From the NCBI RefSeq assembly GCF_001548375.1, contig NZ_AP017296.1, forward strand, positions 248,001 through 312,000: a DNA stretch of 64,000 nt, written 5' to 3'. A model generated the notes under the pieces. That model did no database searches, was not told the origin of the DNA, and saw only the letters and a program-made list of their open reading frames with translations. Positions 18,053 to 26,504 of this stretch are shown here, piece after piece (position 1 is the first letter of the stretch; each line of letters opens with the position of its first letter). Source of the stretch: Nostoc sp. NIES-3756. Its GTDB lineage: Bacteria > Cyanobacteriota > Cyanobacteriia > Cyanobacteriales > Nostocaceae. A program made the position numbers and the translations under genes.

Positions 18053-18122
18053 GGTTGAATAGTGTGTAAATAATGTGCGTAGGAGCCATAACTGTGATGA
18101 TTTATGACTCCTGAATTTTCCC

Positions 18123-18938
18123 TTAAGCAGATCCAGTATTAGCCGCTTGCACCTGCTGCATCCATTGATTAATTGCTGTTAATTCATCAGCGTCATTAGC
18201 AACCAAATCAACCACCTGCTGTTGATATGAAGTTTCAGCTTGATTAGGATGTTCAATGTAATTAGCCGCCCAAGCAAGACACATATTTTTGACGAGCGCA
18301 TCTACCTTGTTAGCAGGTAATTGGCTTGGGCTAGTTGCGTCTTGAAATTGCAAAAACTCTTTGACCAAATCGAGAGGATAATCTAACAAAGTGCGAATGT
18401 ACTTCACTCGTAAATCTTGGGGATGCGGTGGCTGTTCTGGTGCTAACCCAACAGATGGAGATACACCCCCTAATCTTGATTGAATTTCGGTAATGAGTGA
18501 TGCCCAATCAGAATTAGGATTCCATTCACGGCGTATTCTAACCTTAGTTGCTGCATCATATAATCGGCAGAATACAACGTTCTCGTCTCCGGCCGTAGCA
18601 GCGATAATTAGAGGTTTAGAAAAGTCGTAAACTTGAGATGCTGAGAGTAAAAATGTTTTGGCAAAGTTGGTTTCAATGCCAGTGCGGATTATGTAAACTT
18701 CATCTGCGGCAATAACAATATCTAACTTCATATTGCCCTTGCCCTTAAATTCTTTTGCAGTGATTCTCAGTTCTGATAAGTAACCTGTTAAACCCTTTTG
18801 ATGCACAGGTGTTGTTTTATCTCTATCGATGTCGTGGAAATACCACAGATAAGATTCACCGTTTAATTCCCCATTTTTTACGTATAAGTAAATTGGTTCG
18901 GGAGGGTTACAAAACCCTAACTTAATTTCGTTATTCAT
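18123..18938 (-). CDS. Hypothetical plasmid-type protein, 271 aa
   Basis: ATG at 18938 is preferred over the TTG four codons earlier because GAGG lies six bases upstream. The N-terminal half (KLGFCNPPEPIYLYVKNGE, then GYLSELRITAKEFKGKGNMKLDIVI) is rich in beta strand. The C-terminal part (about 180-270) is helical and Gln-rich after a proline-rich hinge (EQPPHPQD). The pattern resembles a single-domain nucleic-acid- or phage-type protein, but no family was recognised. It is 185 bp downstream (in transcription) of two small genes on the same strand. Confidence 0.65.
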   Translation of the reverse strand: MNNEIKLGFCNPPEPIYLYVKNGELNGESYLWYFHDIDRDKTTPVHQKGLTGYLSELRITAKEFKGKGNMKLDIVIAADEVYIIRTGIETNFAKTFLLSASQVYDFSKPLIIAATAGDENVVFCRLYDAATKVRIRREWNPNSDWASLITEIQSRLGGVSPSVGLAPEQPPHPQDLRVKYIRTLLDYPLDLVKEFLQFQDATSPSQLPANKVDALVKNMCLAWAANYIEHPNQAETSYQQQVVDLVANDADELTAINQWMQQVQAANTGSA

Positions 18939-19052
18939 TCTTAACCTCAAAGCTTTTTGCAGCGTGCAATAATAAAAATCCTGCGGAAGATGCTACTTAT
19001 ATAGATTGGCAATCGCCTGGAAAATAGCACTTATTCAGGCGATCGCTTTTTC

Positions 19053-19247
19053 CTAATTCGTTTCCTTTGATACAGCAGATAACTGTTGCTGGTTCTCTAG
19101 CTCATCTTTGATACAAGACAGTGCAGTTTGAGCATCACCAATTGTTAAATCAGGGTAGTATTCCAGTTTGAGAAAATCAGGATGTTTCTCAATTTGGGAT
19201 AGCAGATATTGAGTAACACCGATTAAATCAAGTAAGTTAACTTTCAT
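19053..19247 (-). CDS. Small hypothetical protein, 64 aa
   Basis: The frame starts ATG at 19247 (MKVNLLDLIGVTQYLLSQIEKHP) with AAGGAAG seven bases upstream, and ends at TAA. It is predicted all-helical and acidic at the C-terminus. It lies 22 bp after the next small gene on the same strand, suggesting one operon. The family was not recognised. Confidence 0.6.
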   Translation of the reverse strand: MKVNLLDLIGVTQYLLSQIEKHPDFLKLEYYPDLTIGDAQTALSCIKDELENQQQLSAVSKETN

Positions 19248-19269
19248 GAAAACTTCCTTTCTGCGTTGA

Positions 19270-19467
19270 TTATTTTTCTTCGGTAAGTTTCAATAGAAAA
19301 CCGCAACCAGTATTTTGAACTTTCACCAAATTCTTATCCAACAAAGACTGAATAACCCCTGAAGAAAAGCCCAGAGTATGCAAAGGTGCAGAACCACCAC
19401 GACAGCGCAGGGAATACAAAAGATTTGCAGCAGTCAAATCATTACCGTTCTTCTTTGGTCTAGCCAT
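19270..19467 (-). CDS. Small winged-helix-like protein, 65 aa
   Basis: ATG at 19467 overlaps the tail of the upstream broken gene by eight bases; AGGAGG just upstream is a strong ribosome-binding site. The basic N-terminus (MARPKKNGND) is followed by a helix, a turn and a second helix (GFSSGVIQSLLDKNLVKVQNTG), then strands, as in small winged-helix DNA-binding proteins. It may be a local repressor. No family assignment. Confidence 0.65.
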   Translation of the reverse strand: MARPKKNGNDLTAANLLYSLRCRGGSAPLHTLGFSSGVIQSLLDKNLVKVQNTGCGFLLKLTEEK

Positions 19468-19846
19468 TACTGCCTCCTGTAATTGCTGCTAATTGCTGTT
19501 GCAGAATCATGATTTGCTGTTGGTGTTGTTCAAGTTCTGCCGTAATCTGTGCAAGTAATTCTTGAGTTGAAAATGGTTTAAGTTGCGATTCTTGGTAGTG
19601 AAATAGGTCTTCAGACTGCTTATGTGGCATGAGAGCATAACGCCATGCGTGACCGTATTAGTAAGCCAACTGAGTATCGGCGGGATAATATTCGAGTCCG
19701 AAAATGACTCCCTGCTGTGTGCGTTGACCAAAACAAAAGCGGGGATAATCCCAGTGTTTTGGGATGGATATGGTGGATTGCATAATGAATTGATGCGTGA
19801 AGCGATTAGTAAACTTTTGAGAAAAATCTGCTAAAGACGATTGCAA
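19460..19846 (-). pseudogene. Plasmid-type hypothetical gene with an in-frame TAA
   Basis: A reading frame from 19846 (a likely internal start is MQSTISIPKHWDYP) runs to a TAA at 19658-19660. It continues in the same frame without another stop to TAG at 19460-19462. The text across the stop is coherent: GLEYYPADTQLAY, stop, YGHAWRYALMPHKQSED. The downstream part ends in a Gln-rich coiled coil (ITAELEQHQQQIMILQQQLA). One nonsense substitution in a 129-codon gene explains this best. The distal 56 codons could still be made from ATG at 19627, and they keep AGGAGG for the next gene. The function is unknown. Confidence 0.6.
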
Positions 19847-19924
19847 AACGAAGGGTTATATTGAACTCGGTTCAGCTTCATTTAACTTAGTGGGCAATAC
19901 TGCAATACTGCCCACTTATTTTCT

Positions 19925-20821
19925 TTAAGCCGCAATCAATTCTCGTACTGCCTCAGATTCCATCATCAGCAACCACTCGTCAGCCGTTAGCTCATCAAAA
20001 GCCTTATCCAAAAGTTCGTCCCAGTCCACAGCCTCAGCTTGCAACAGTGAGCGCACAAGAGCGATCGCCGACTCACACGTAGCCTTTTGCTGCCCAACTG
20101 AAGAAGCCCGGATGAGCCACCATTCGCCATCAGTAAAGCCGACTTCGCCTAACTTTTCGCCATCACTGGTATAAATCCCATCATCGAGCAGTTCTAACCC
20201 ATGTTGCTCACACGCATCGAAAATCTGCGCCATGATTTCGTTACCAGTCGTGCATGGTTCTTCTTGTCTCTGCACGGGTAACATACCTTGCTGATAAGCT
20301 TGTTTAACGTAGCTTTGGCATCGTGCAGGTGTAGTGTCGCGGTAAATCTCACTGCCGTTTACCACAACTCGCCAGTACAAATCGGCATGGTTATCATTGT
20401 CGAACTCAACGCTGGCTACTAATTCGCCATTAGCGATTAGTTCTTGGTCACTGAAGCAGATTTCTACAACGGTGGGAACTTTAGGATATTCTGCTGGTGA
20501 GGGTAATGGGGCTGGGAGTGAACCGTCTTTGTGATGCCATTCTACGTAACGTAAGCAACGGGCGATAGTGTTGTGGCGGAAAATCTCGTTACCTAGCACC
20601 ATGACAACCCAGCGTTGGGTGATGAAGTCGCTGTGGTCGTAGGTGATATATGCAATGAGTTCTTTACCAGCAAAGATTTCAAAGTGGTGGGAGTGGACTT
20701 CTACCGTGGTCAGTTCTTCGGGTGCTACAGCTTGCGCTTGCTGGTTGATGTACTGCTGTAGTTCAGCTTGAGCTAGGGTTTGTTCGCTGACGGGTTGCTG
20801 TCTATATATTGTGTAAGGCAT
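19925..20821 (-). CDS. Hypothetical protein with three internal repeats, 298 aa
   Basis: ATG at 20821 follows AAGGATC. The protein holds three related segments. Residues about 40-100 read VEVHSHHFEIFAGKELIAYI and EIFRHNTIARCLRYV. Residues about 118-180 read VEICFSDQELIANGELVASV and EIYRDTTPARCQSYV. A diverged third starts near 205 with ACEQHGLELLDDGIYTSDGE and ends ATCESAIALVR. Each has the form strand-turn-strand, Trp-rich strand, then helix. The C-terminus is acidic. The triplicated fold suggests a binding protein; its partner is unknown and there is no signal peptide. Confidence 0.7.
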   Translation of the reverse strand: MPYTIYRQQPVSEQTLAQAELQQYINQQAQAVAPEELTTVEVHSHHFEIFAGKELIAYITYDHSDFITQRWVVMVLGNEIFRHNTIARCLRYVEWHHKDGSLPAPLPSPAEYPKVPTVVEICFSDQELIANGELVASVEFDNDNHADLYWRVVVNGSEIYRDTTPARCQSYVKQAYQQGMLPVQRQEEPCTTGNEIMAQIFDACEQHGLELLDDGIYTSDGEKLGEVGFTDGEWWLIRASSVGQQKATCESAIALVRSLLQAEAVDWDELLDKAFDELTADEWLLMMESEAVRELIAA

Positions 20822-21173
20822 AATTAAGATCCTTTTTAAGGTAGAAGGCGATCGCTAGTTTTCCAGACGCGGCGGTCGCCTTTGATTTTTGGAACGTTGT
20901 GGAGAAGCCACAACGCACTCATTGAAATTTGGCGTAGCCATCAAAAAAGAAAATAAACACCAGTGGCATTTGGGCGTTATCAAAACAAGAAGGCTACTTC
21001 TGGTTGCCCTAATGACTTGATGGGATTTAGTTTTCAAAGTTCAGATGAGCTATGGTTGCTGACTCAGAGACTGTTTAGTTATGAGTTATTTGGCTCATCT
21101 ATACCCTTAATATTAGTACCCCTATTAGTAGTAGTCAATAGGGTAGTAGTTGCTTTCCTATAGGAATTTGTAA

Positions 21174-21249
21174 TACTACTATTGGTTGTAGATAAGTCTT
21201 AGTAATAACAATAGATGTAAACCCTATATGTTTACAACCATTGGTAGTA
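21174..21249. repeat. 17-bp inverted repeat pair, likely operator
   Basis: TACTACTATTGGTTGTA at 21174-21190 matches the reverse complement of 21233-21249 (TACTACCAATGGTTGTA) at 15 of 17 positions. The arms are 42 bp apart, and the right arm covers most of the -35 hexamer and part of the spacer of the Xre promoter. A related half-site lies near 21133-21150. Between the arms GTAAAC and GTTTAC form a smaller palindrome. This layout suits binding of a dimeric repressor. Confidence 0.6.
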
Positions 21250-21260
21250 CCCCCTATAAT
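21231..21260 (+). promoter_or_regulatory. Sigma70-type promoter of the Xre regulator gene
   Basis: TTTACA at 21231-21236 and TATAAT at 21255-21260 are separated by 18 bp. The -10 lies inside the palindrome CCTATAATAGG. Transcription would begin near 21267, leaving a leader of about 20 bases. Confidence 0.65.
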
Positions 21261-21286
21261 AGGAGCATCATTTGGAGAGGATGATT

Positions 21287-21607
21287 GTGTTTATTGCATT
21301 AAAAAAGTTGAGAGAGGCTGCTGGTCTTTCTCAAAATGACTTAGCCAGAAAAACTGGTTACAGTCCTCAGTTCATCCAAAAAATTGAACAAAATAAAGTT
21401 AAGTCTCTCACTTTAGAGGCAGCAGCAAGATTTTGTGAAGCTCTTGATTGCAAACCAGGAGACTTGCTTGAGGAGGGTGAGCCACCAAAGAAATTAACAA
21501 TCGACAAGGGGGTAGCTTTAAATGCTCACTCAGCCAAAGAAACCTCTCGAAGTAAAAAGAAAAATTCTGACCAAACCTCAGAGGTTGATCTACTAAAAGC
21601 AGCCTAA
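21287..21607 (+). CDS. Xre-family helix-turn-helix regulator, about 106 aa
   Basis: The N-terminal 60 residues are a classic Xre/Cro fold: LKKLREAAGLSQNDLARKTG, then YSPQFIQKIEQNK, then ARFCEALDCKPGDLLE. The remaining 45 residues form a basic, probably disordered tail. GTG at 21287 is preferred because GGAGAGG lies six bases upstream. ATG at 21281 directly abuts that site, and TTG at 21272 is also open. The adjacent inverted repeats and the palindrome over the -10 suggest autorepression. It probably controls the divergent or downstream plasmid-type genes. Confidence 0.85.
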   Translation: MFIALKKLREAAGLSQNDLARKTGYSPQFIQKIEQNKVKSLTLEAAARFCEALDCKPGDLLEEGEPPKKLTIDKGVALNAHSAKETSRSKKKNSDQTSEVDLLKAA

Positions 21608-21792
21608 AACTTAAGAGCGACCGCCCGCCGACCAAGCAACGCGATCGCCTACTCAATCTGTTCACGACAAAGTGAGCTAACTATAATGCTGACACATTTA
21701 GGGTGTAACCCACCAGATCAGCATGAATGTTCACTTTGGTTAAATTGCGTTCCTAACTGTCTTTGTGCATTTACCAATAGTGGGCAACATAT

Positions 21793-23367
21793 ATGCTGAC
21801 ACTAGACCGTGAAGAAACATCAACCCCTGATTACAGTCTTCTCAACTCCAGCATCAAAGAAACCTTTACTACCATTGATCGCTTTGAGTCGCAAGCTGTT
21901 GAGGAAATATTACAGATGCGGGATAAACAGATGTACCTTGAAGCCGGGTACACCAGTTTTAAAGAATACTGCCAGCATGAACTATCTGACTGGGGCGGTT
22001 TCCGACGAATTAACCAACTGCTAGGAGCAAAGAAGGTCATTGATACAGTAGGCGAACTAGGGCAGCACATCAAGAATGAGCGTCAAGCCCGTCCTTTGCT
22101 CCGTTTGGTGAGGGAACCAGAAAAGTTAAAACAAGCGGTAGCGATCGCAGTACAAGAAAACCCCTCACCCAGCGAATCAGACTTTGCGGCGGCTGCCCAA
22201 AAAGTGGTTCCTCGACAACCACGGTTAAAAGCACTATCCCAGGAACCAATGGTTCCCAAAACGAACTTTGTTAAAGTTACCTCACCGTCACACCCTAGAT
22301 GTGGAGATGAAGGAACTATTGAGGCAGACGCACCGAACCCTAAGCAGCAGATTGTTACTTTTGCTGATGGTGAGAAGTTACTGGTAAACAATGCTGATTT
22401 GACTAATTTCAGTAATGACACAAATGAGTCATTTACTACCGAGCGCAAATATCCCCTAGAATACTCCGAGGCGATCGCTCAACTCAAACAACAGCATCAG
22501 CAAGAACTGGAACGCCTGGAACAGGAGTTAAGGATTGGGTTACTCTCCGAAGCCAATGCTAGAGCCGAAGAACAGGTACAAGAACAACTGACATCGCTAC
22601 AACAGTTGTTTCAGCAGCAGAAAGAGCAGAACATCCAGCTACAGCAACGCCTGGATGAGATGGAAGCACTGAGGCAACTGGAATATGAGAACCAACAACT
22701 TAAACAGCGTATTCAGGATTTAGAAAACGCAGTACAAGAACGTCCCGCCCAAGAATGGGGAAATACTCTCACCAAGCAGGCGGCTAAGGCACTAAATAAA
22801 GGAGTTAAGCAAGCTTTAGACAAGACTATCGATTTGCGAACGCTGGCCGAAGAACCACCAAAAGAGAACGCCCAGGAGTGCTTACGTCTAATGGGTATTG
22901 CTCTGGGCAATCTCGCCAGCGCCATGAACAACACCCAAGCCTTGCAAGCTGCGGCTTTAATTCTGGGGAGTGAACTTACCCCACAAGCGATTGCATATCG
23001 TGCCGAGCAATTGCAACTATTACCCCAAGCAGTGAGTGATATTCGGGCTGTGCTGTCCAAGCCTGGGTGTACTTTGCAAGACTATTTGAGTGTGGCGCAA
23101 GAGTACGAGGTTATCAAGCAAGATTACCTCACAGATTTAACCCCACAAGAAATTGAGTTAATTACTGCACTGGAAAAATCCACATTACCCAAAACTATAG
23201 GGGTTGCCTCAGTCGTTGCCCATGCCGATCCCTACTGTGCGTTGTATGCGGCAAGAGGAGCGGTTATAGAAGACCTGGGCGATGAGGTTTGGGTCGCCTG
23301 GGAGCATTGGCGGGATAAAGGCAAGAAGACAGACCGATATTTCAAAGACGAATTACGGCTGTTGTAG
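21793..23367 (+). CDS. Coiled-coil, plasmid-type DNA-binding protein, 524 aa
   Basis: Residues about 15-135 are helical and resemble the N-terminal region of plasmid and phage partition or replication accessory proteins (AGYTSFKEYCQHEL, then NERQARPLLRLVREPEKL). Residues about 158-205 look like a small beta barrel (CGDEGTIEADAPNPKQQIV). A long Gln/Glu-rich coiled coil spans about 215-325, and the C-terminal 200 residues are helical. It starts with ATG at 21793. A ParB-like or replication-accessory role is possible, but no ParB nuclease motif was seen. It lies upstream of a KilA-N gene and initiator-like genes in the same orientation. Confidence 0.7.
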   Translation: MLTLDREETSTPDYSLLNSSIKETFTTIDRFESQAVEEILQMRDKQMYLEAGYTSFKEYCQHELSDWGGFRRINQLLGAKKVIDTVGELGQHIKNERQARPLLRLVREPEKLKQAVAIAVQENPSPSESDFAAAAQKVVPRQPRLKALSQEPMVPKTNFVKVTSPSHPRCGDEGTIEADAPNPKQQIVTFADGEKLLVNNADLTNFSNDTNESFTTERKYPLEYSEAIAQLKQQHQQELERLEQELRIGLLSEANARAEEQVQEQLTSLQQLFQQQKEQNIQLQQRLDEMEALRQLEYENQQLKQRIQDLENAVQERPAQEWGNTLTKQAAKALNKGVKQALDKTIDLRTLAEEPPKENAQECLRLMGIALGNLASAMNNTQALQAAALILGSELTPQAIAYRAEQLQLLPQAVSDIRAVLSKPGCTLQDYLSVAQEYEVIKQDYLTDLTPQEIELITALEKSTLPKTIGVASVVAHADPYCALYAARGAVIEDLGDEVWVAWEHWRDKGKKTDRYFKDELRLL

Positions 23368-23460
23368 GACTAGCGATTACTAGATAACCCAAACAACCGA
23401 ATGCGGCATGGCTGAAGTGCTGCTGATATTTTCATGCGTCAAAAATTGGAGAAATATATA

Positions 23461-24228
23461 TGGATGCAATCACGGTTATTTCACACCAACTACACGGCTC
23501 ACCTGTAGAACAACGACAACGTGATGGCTATATTAACGCTACGGCTTTGAGTAGTGCTTATAAATTAGCTACAGGCAAGCGGCGTGATGTTGCTCATTGG
23601 TTGGGAACGTACTAAAGAAACATTAAATCACCTGAGTTCAATCACCGGGATTCCGGTAATTGAGTTATACCAATCATTTCGGGGTTCTCCAGAGAACGGG
23701 GGTGGCACTTGGATACACCCGAAACTGGCAGTCAGATTTGGCATTTGGCTTTCGGATGAGTTCGGCTATCAAGTCGAGCAATGGGTTGAAGAATGGGTGC
23801 TAAAAGGGCAATCAACAGTTTTTGATTCCAAGGTTCTGGAATTGGAGAACAAATTAGAAACAGCAATCGAGGCGATCGCCCAGTTACAAGCCCAAGTTCA
23901 AAGCCTGCTGCCCCCGTCATCCGATTTCATACCCCCTGGCTGGGATGTCGAAGTGTGGAACCAGTTACCCCCACAAGACAAACGCCATTTCCGCTTTCTG
24001 TCCCGCCGCCGTGGTTTTCGCCCCTCGCAGCAGGGTCAAACTGAGCCGTTAGCCTTGCCCTCTGTCACCGTTGAGCAGTTGAAGGAACAGCAACGGGCTG
24101 AAATAGCGCAGTTAGTTGGTGAAGTCTCCCCTGAAGAAAAACAACGGTTGCAGGCTGCAAAACTCCAGGCACTCCGTGAATTTTGGTCACAGGCTCCAGA
24201 AGAAGACCAAGAAAATATGCCATTTTAG
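23461..24228 (+). pseudogene. KilA-N domain protein with a single-base frameshift
   Basis: From ATG at 23461 the frame reads RDGYINATALSSAYKLATGK and DVAHWL, then meets a stop. The rest of the KilA-N domain (ERTKETLNHLSSITGIPVIEL, GTWIHPKLAVRFGIWLSDEFG) continues one base out of frame. Removing one G from GGG at 23603-23605 restores an unbroken protein of about 255 residues that reads HWLERTKETL across the junction. KilA-N domains bind DNA and are typical of phage and large-virus antirepressors. The C-terminal half contains a coiled coil. A shorter protein could start at 23584, but it would lack a third of the domain. Confidence 0.8.
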
Positions 24229-24244
24229 ACATTGAGTTAAAAAT

Positions 24245-25249
24245 ATGACCAGTAAATTAATTACCCCAGAATCCCCTCTGCTGGTTCCTCCTTTGTTGGC
24301 CGCAGAGATTGGTTTAACCGAAGCAATGATACTTCAGCAAATACATTACTTCTGCCAAATCTCCAAACACATCAAGCGTGATGGTAGGCGTTGGTTTTGG
24401 AAGACGCTCAAGGATTGGGGCGAAACTCTACCGTTTCTTAAACCTTCTGCAATTAGAAGAGCGATCGCTAACTTGAGGGATAAATTTAAGTTGATTGATG
24501 TCTGCCGCCACAGTGAGAAAACTTGGTATCAAGCTAACTGGTTCACAGTTAACGTTGAGAACGTACAAGCCTTGTGGAATCGCATTTGTCAAAATCAGCA
24601 GATCGATGTGAGCAATTTGGACATATCGATCTGCTCACTGCCAGCAGATCATAACAGAGACTTCCCTCTCAAAGACTTCGCTTCACAACAACACAGTGCT
24701 GTTGAGCTTGAAAAAAGTGAGGACGAGGAAACTGAGATTTTGGAATGTGACCAAGAACCAATTTGCCAAACCCCAGAGTTAGAGTTACCCCAAGTTACTT
24801 ACTTCGTTGATGAACCAGAGCAGGTTGACTCAACGGGAGTGAAAGACCATCATCAAGACGAGCTTTCTGGCGCGGTAGATGAAGCCCAATTAAATGTGTC
24901 TAAGCAAGAAATTGTCGAGGTTTGTAACGAGTTGAGAAGGCTGCGAATAAACCCGCAACCCTGCTTGGGGGTTATCAAGAAATACTGGGTGAATGTTTAC
25001 GGAGCGATCGCTGCGGTGAAGGAAGCTGTACAAGAAGGATGGTGCAAAAATCCCACTGGTCTGTTTATCAATTCGTGCAAGAGTGGCACTAAGGGGAAGA
25101 ATACGGTGACAGCGCCAGTAGACGCATGGTTCAGTTGGGCCTACAAACAAAGGATAGTTGGGGCAATGTCAGGTGGCGTAGTCTATACACCAAACGGGGA
25201 ACCTGTTGATTTGCAACAGATGATGAAGTTGTATCCTTGTCCTCAATAA
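24245..25249 (+). CDS. Replication-initiator-like winged-helix protein, 334 aa
   Basis: Residues 10-100 (PLLVPPLLAAEIGLTEAMIL, then WFWKTLKDWGETLPFLKPS, then RRAIANLR) match the N-terminal winged-helix region of many phage and plasmid replication-initiation proteins. An acidic linker (about 130-215) leads to a C-terminal domain, KKYWVNVYGAIAAVKEAVQE to AWFSWAYKQRIVGAMSGGVV. The next gene carries the same C-terminal fold. It starts 16 bp after the KilA-N gene, suggesting one transcription unit. It probably acts on an origin of a plasmid or integrated element; no clear iterons were seen beside it. Confidence 0.7.
   Translation: MTSKLITPESPLLVPPLLAAEIGLTEAMILQQIHYFCQISKHIKRDGRRWFWKTLKDWGETLPFLKPSAIRRAIANLRDKFKLIDVCRHSEKTWYQANWFTVNVENVQALWNRICQNQQIDVSNLDISICSLPADHNRDFPLKDFASQQHSAVELEKSEDEETEILECDQEPICQTPELELPQVTYFVDEPEQVDSTGVKDHHQDELSGAVDEAQLNVSKQEIVEVCNELRRLRINPQPCLGVIKKYWVNVYGAIAAVKEAVQEGWCKNPTGLFINSCKSGTKGKNTVTAPVDAWFSWAYKQRIVGAMSGGVVYTPNGEPVDLQQMMKLYPCPQ
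24488..24832 (+). repeat. Direct repeat, copy 1 (345 bp)
   Basis: This stretch, from AAGTTGATTGATGTCTGCCG to GCAGGTTGACTCA, recurs at 25289-25633 with a constant offset of 801 bp, no net gap and high identity. It covers the end of the winged-helix region and the acidic linker. Confidence 0.9.
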
Positions 25250-25258
25250 CGAACGACT

Positions 25259-26125
25259 ATGCGATCGCGCTGTGTGAAAAACAACTTCAAGTTGATTGAT
25301 GTCTGCCGACACAGTGAAAAGACTTGGTATCAAGCCAACTGGTTCACCGTTAACGTCGAGAACGTCCAAGCCCTATGGAATCGGATTTGTCAAAATCAGC
25401 AGATCGATGTGAGCAATTTGGAACTATCGATTTGCTCACAGCCGGCAGATCATAACAAAGACTTACCCCTCAAAGACTTCGCTTCACAACAACACAGCGC
25501 TGTTGAGCCTTTTAAAAGTGAGGAACTGGAAAACGAGAATTTGGAGTGTGATCAAGAAGGGGCAGGCCAAACCCCAGAGTTAGAGTTACCCCAAGTTACT
25601 TACTTCGTTGATGAACCAGAGCAGGTTGACTCAATTACCGAGATAGATACTCATGAGGGCCATTCTTCCGCCGCCCCGGTCGCGTCGAATTTTTATGATG
25701 AAGACTCTGATGATAATGATTACACTAAGCCGCAAGAAAAATTAGTACAGCCGAGTCAGCAAGAGGTTCAGGAAGTTTTGCAGCAGTTGAGGGAGATTCC
25801 TTGTACGCCACAGTTTCGGTTAAATGGGAAAATTCAGCGTACAGTTAAGCGGTATTGGGCAAATGTACCGGGGGCGATCGCTTACTTGAAAGAGGCAGTG
25901 CGGACTTGGAAGGGGGTCAAGTCACCGGAGGCTGTGTTTGTTGCGGCTTGTAGGGAGGGGCGGAAACCAGAGACGCAGCAGGCTAAGTCTGGAGTGATCG
26001 CTTGGTTTGAGTGGGCGAGGGAAAACAGGATTGTGATTGCTATGTCGGGTGAGGTCGTGTACACGCCGGATGGTGAGGCTGTGGCGTTGAGCGAGATGAT
26101 GCGGCGGTTTCCTCTACAGGGGTAG
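25259..26125 (+). CDS. N-terminally truncated paralogue of the initiator-like gene, 288 aa
   Basis: Residues about 9-125 repeat the preceding protein almost exactly (FKLIDVCRHSEKTWYQANWF onward). The first 80 residues, including the main winged helix, are missing. The C-terminal domain is diverged but homologous (RTVKRYWANVPGAIAYLKEA, AMSGEVVYTPDGEA). The ATG at 25259 is part of ATGCGATCGC, so the start lies on a HIP1 site. Upstream of the repeat the HIP1-linked bases are out of frame with the copy. It may be a non-functional remnant or a regulator lacking DNA binding. Confidence 0.65.
   Translation: MRSRCVKNNFKLIDVCRHSEKTWYQANWFTVNVENVQALWNRICQNQQIDVSNLELSICSQPADHNKDLPLKDFASQQHSAVEPFKSEELENENLECDQEGAGQTPELELPQVTYFVDEPEQVDSITEIDTHEGHSSAAPVASNFYDEDSDDNDYTKPQEKLVQPSQQEVQEVLQQLREIPCTPQFRLNGKIQRTVKRYWANVPGAIAYLKEAVRTWKGVKSPEAVFVAACREGRKPETQQAKSGVIAWFEWARENRIVIAMSGEVVYTPDGEAVALSEMMRRFPLQG
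25289..25633 (+). repeat. Direct repeat, copy 2 (345 bp)
   Basis: Second copy of 24488-24832. In both copies a GCGATCGC octamer lies about 20 bp upstream of the repeat, and similarity stops between that octamer and the repeat start. Confidence 0.9.
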
Positions 26126-26504
26126 GATTTTGTGTCTCATCGAAATACTCAAGCATTTTGAGCGTCTTCCCTAAATGAGCGAAGCAGCCATATATGCTGT
26201 TATGACTGGAATTATGCTACGTCTTCTATTCTAAAGATTTACTCTATAATTTATTTCTAATTATCTTTCTTTTTGCACAAGTATAGCAAGATATCATCAT
26301 TTTCAAAATTGCTAATATTCCTCCTTTTAGATTTACATATTATTACGCACAGGTTTAGTTTTTCTGATAAAATCTTTTGAGATTAATGTCGGATATTTCT
26401 ATAGAGCCTAACTTTTTTTAATATGTTTATTACAAATATTTAATATTTATTAGGTAGAATTACTTTTTATAAAATAATTCCTATAATTAATAGAAAAATT
26501 GTTT
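26126..26504. other. AT-rich intergenic region upstream of the Fur-family gene
   Basis: About 380 bp with no gene. The right end carries TATAAT at 26482-26487, 17 bases before the fur-like ATG and a plausible -10. No convincing -35 sits at the right distance. A candidate Fur operator could not be recognised by eye in this very AT-rich DNA. Confidence 0.4.

Larger units (their letters stand above)
20822..21271. other. Intergenic control region between divergent genes
   Basis: This 450-bp region separates the triple-repeat gene (minus) from the Xre regulator (plus). The left third holds a HIP1 site and a GC-rich patch typical of dispersed cyanobacterial repeats. The right third (21115-21260) is dense in iterated, partly inverted ACTACC/CCCTAT-type motifs described separately. 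A 28-codon minus-strand frame near 20860-20940 was not accepted as a gene. Confidence 0.5.

Noticed and set aside
19507..19731. 74-codon frame on the minus strand
   Set aside because: It overlaps the better-supported frame of the broken gene at 19460-19846, whose translation stays coherent across the stop.
20855..20943. 28-codon minus-strand frame (MATPNFNECVV)
   Set aside because: It lies in a GC-rich dispersed-repeat-like patch with a HIP1 site; no coding signal and no ribosome-binding site seen.
21174..21249. Repeats read as a CRISPR array
   Set aside because: Only two clear copies in inverted orientation plus a half-site, with no regular spacers and no cas genes.
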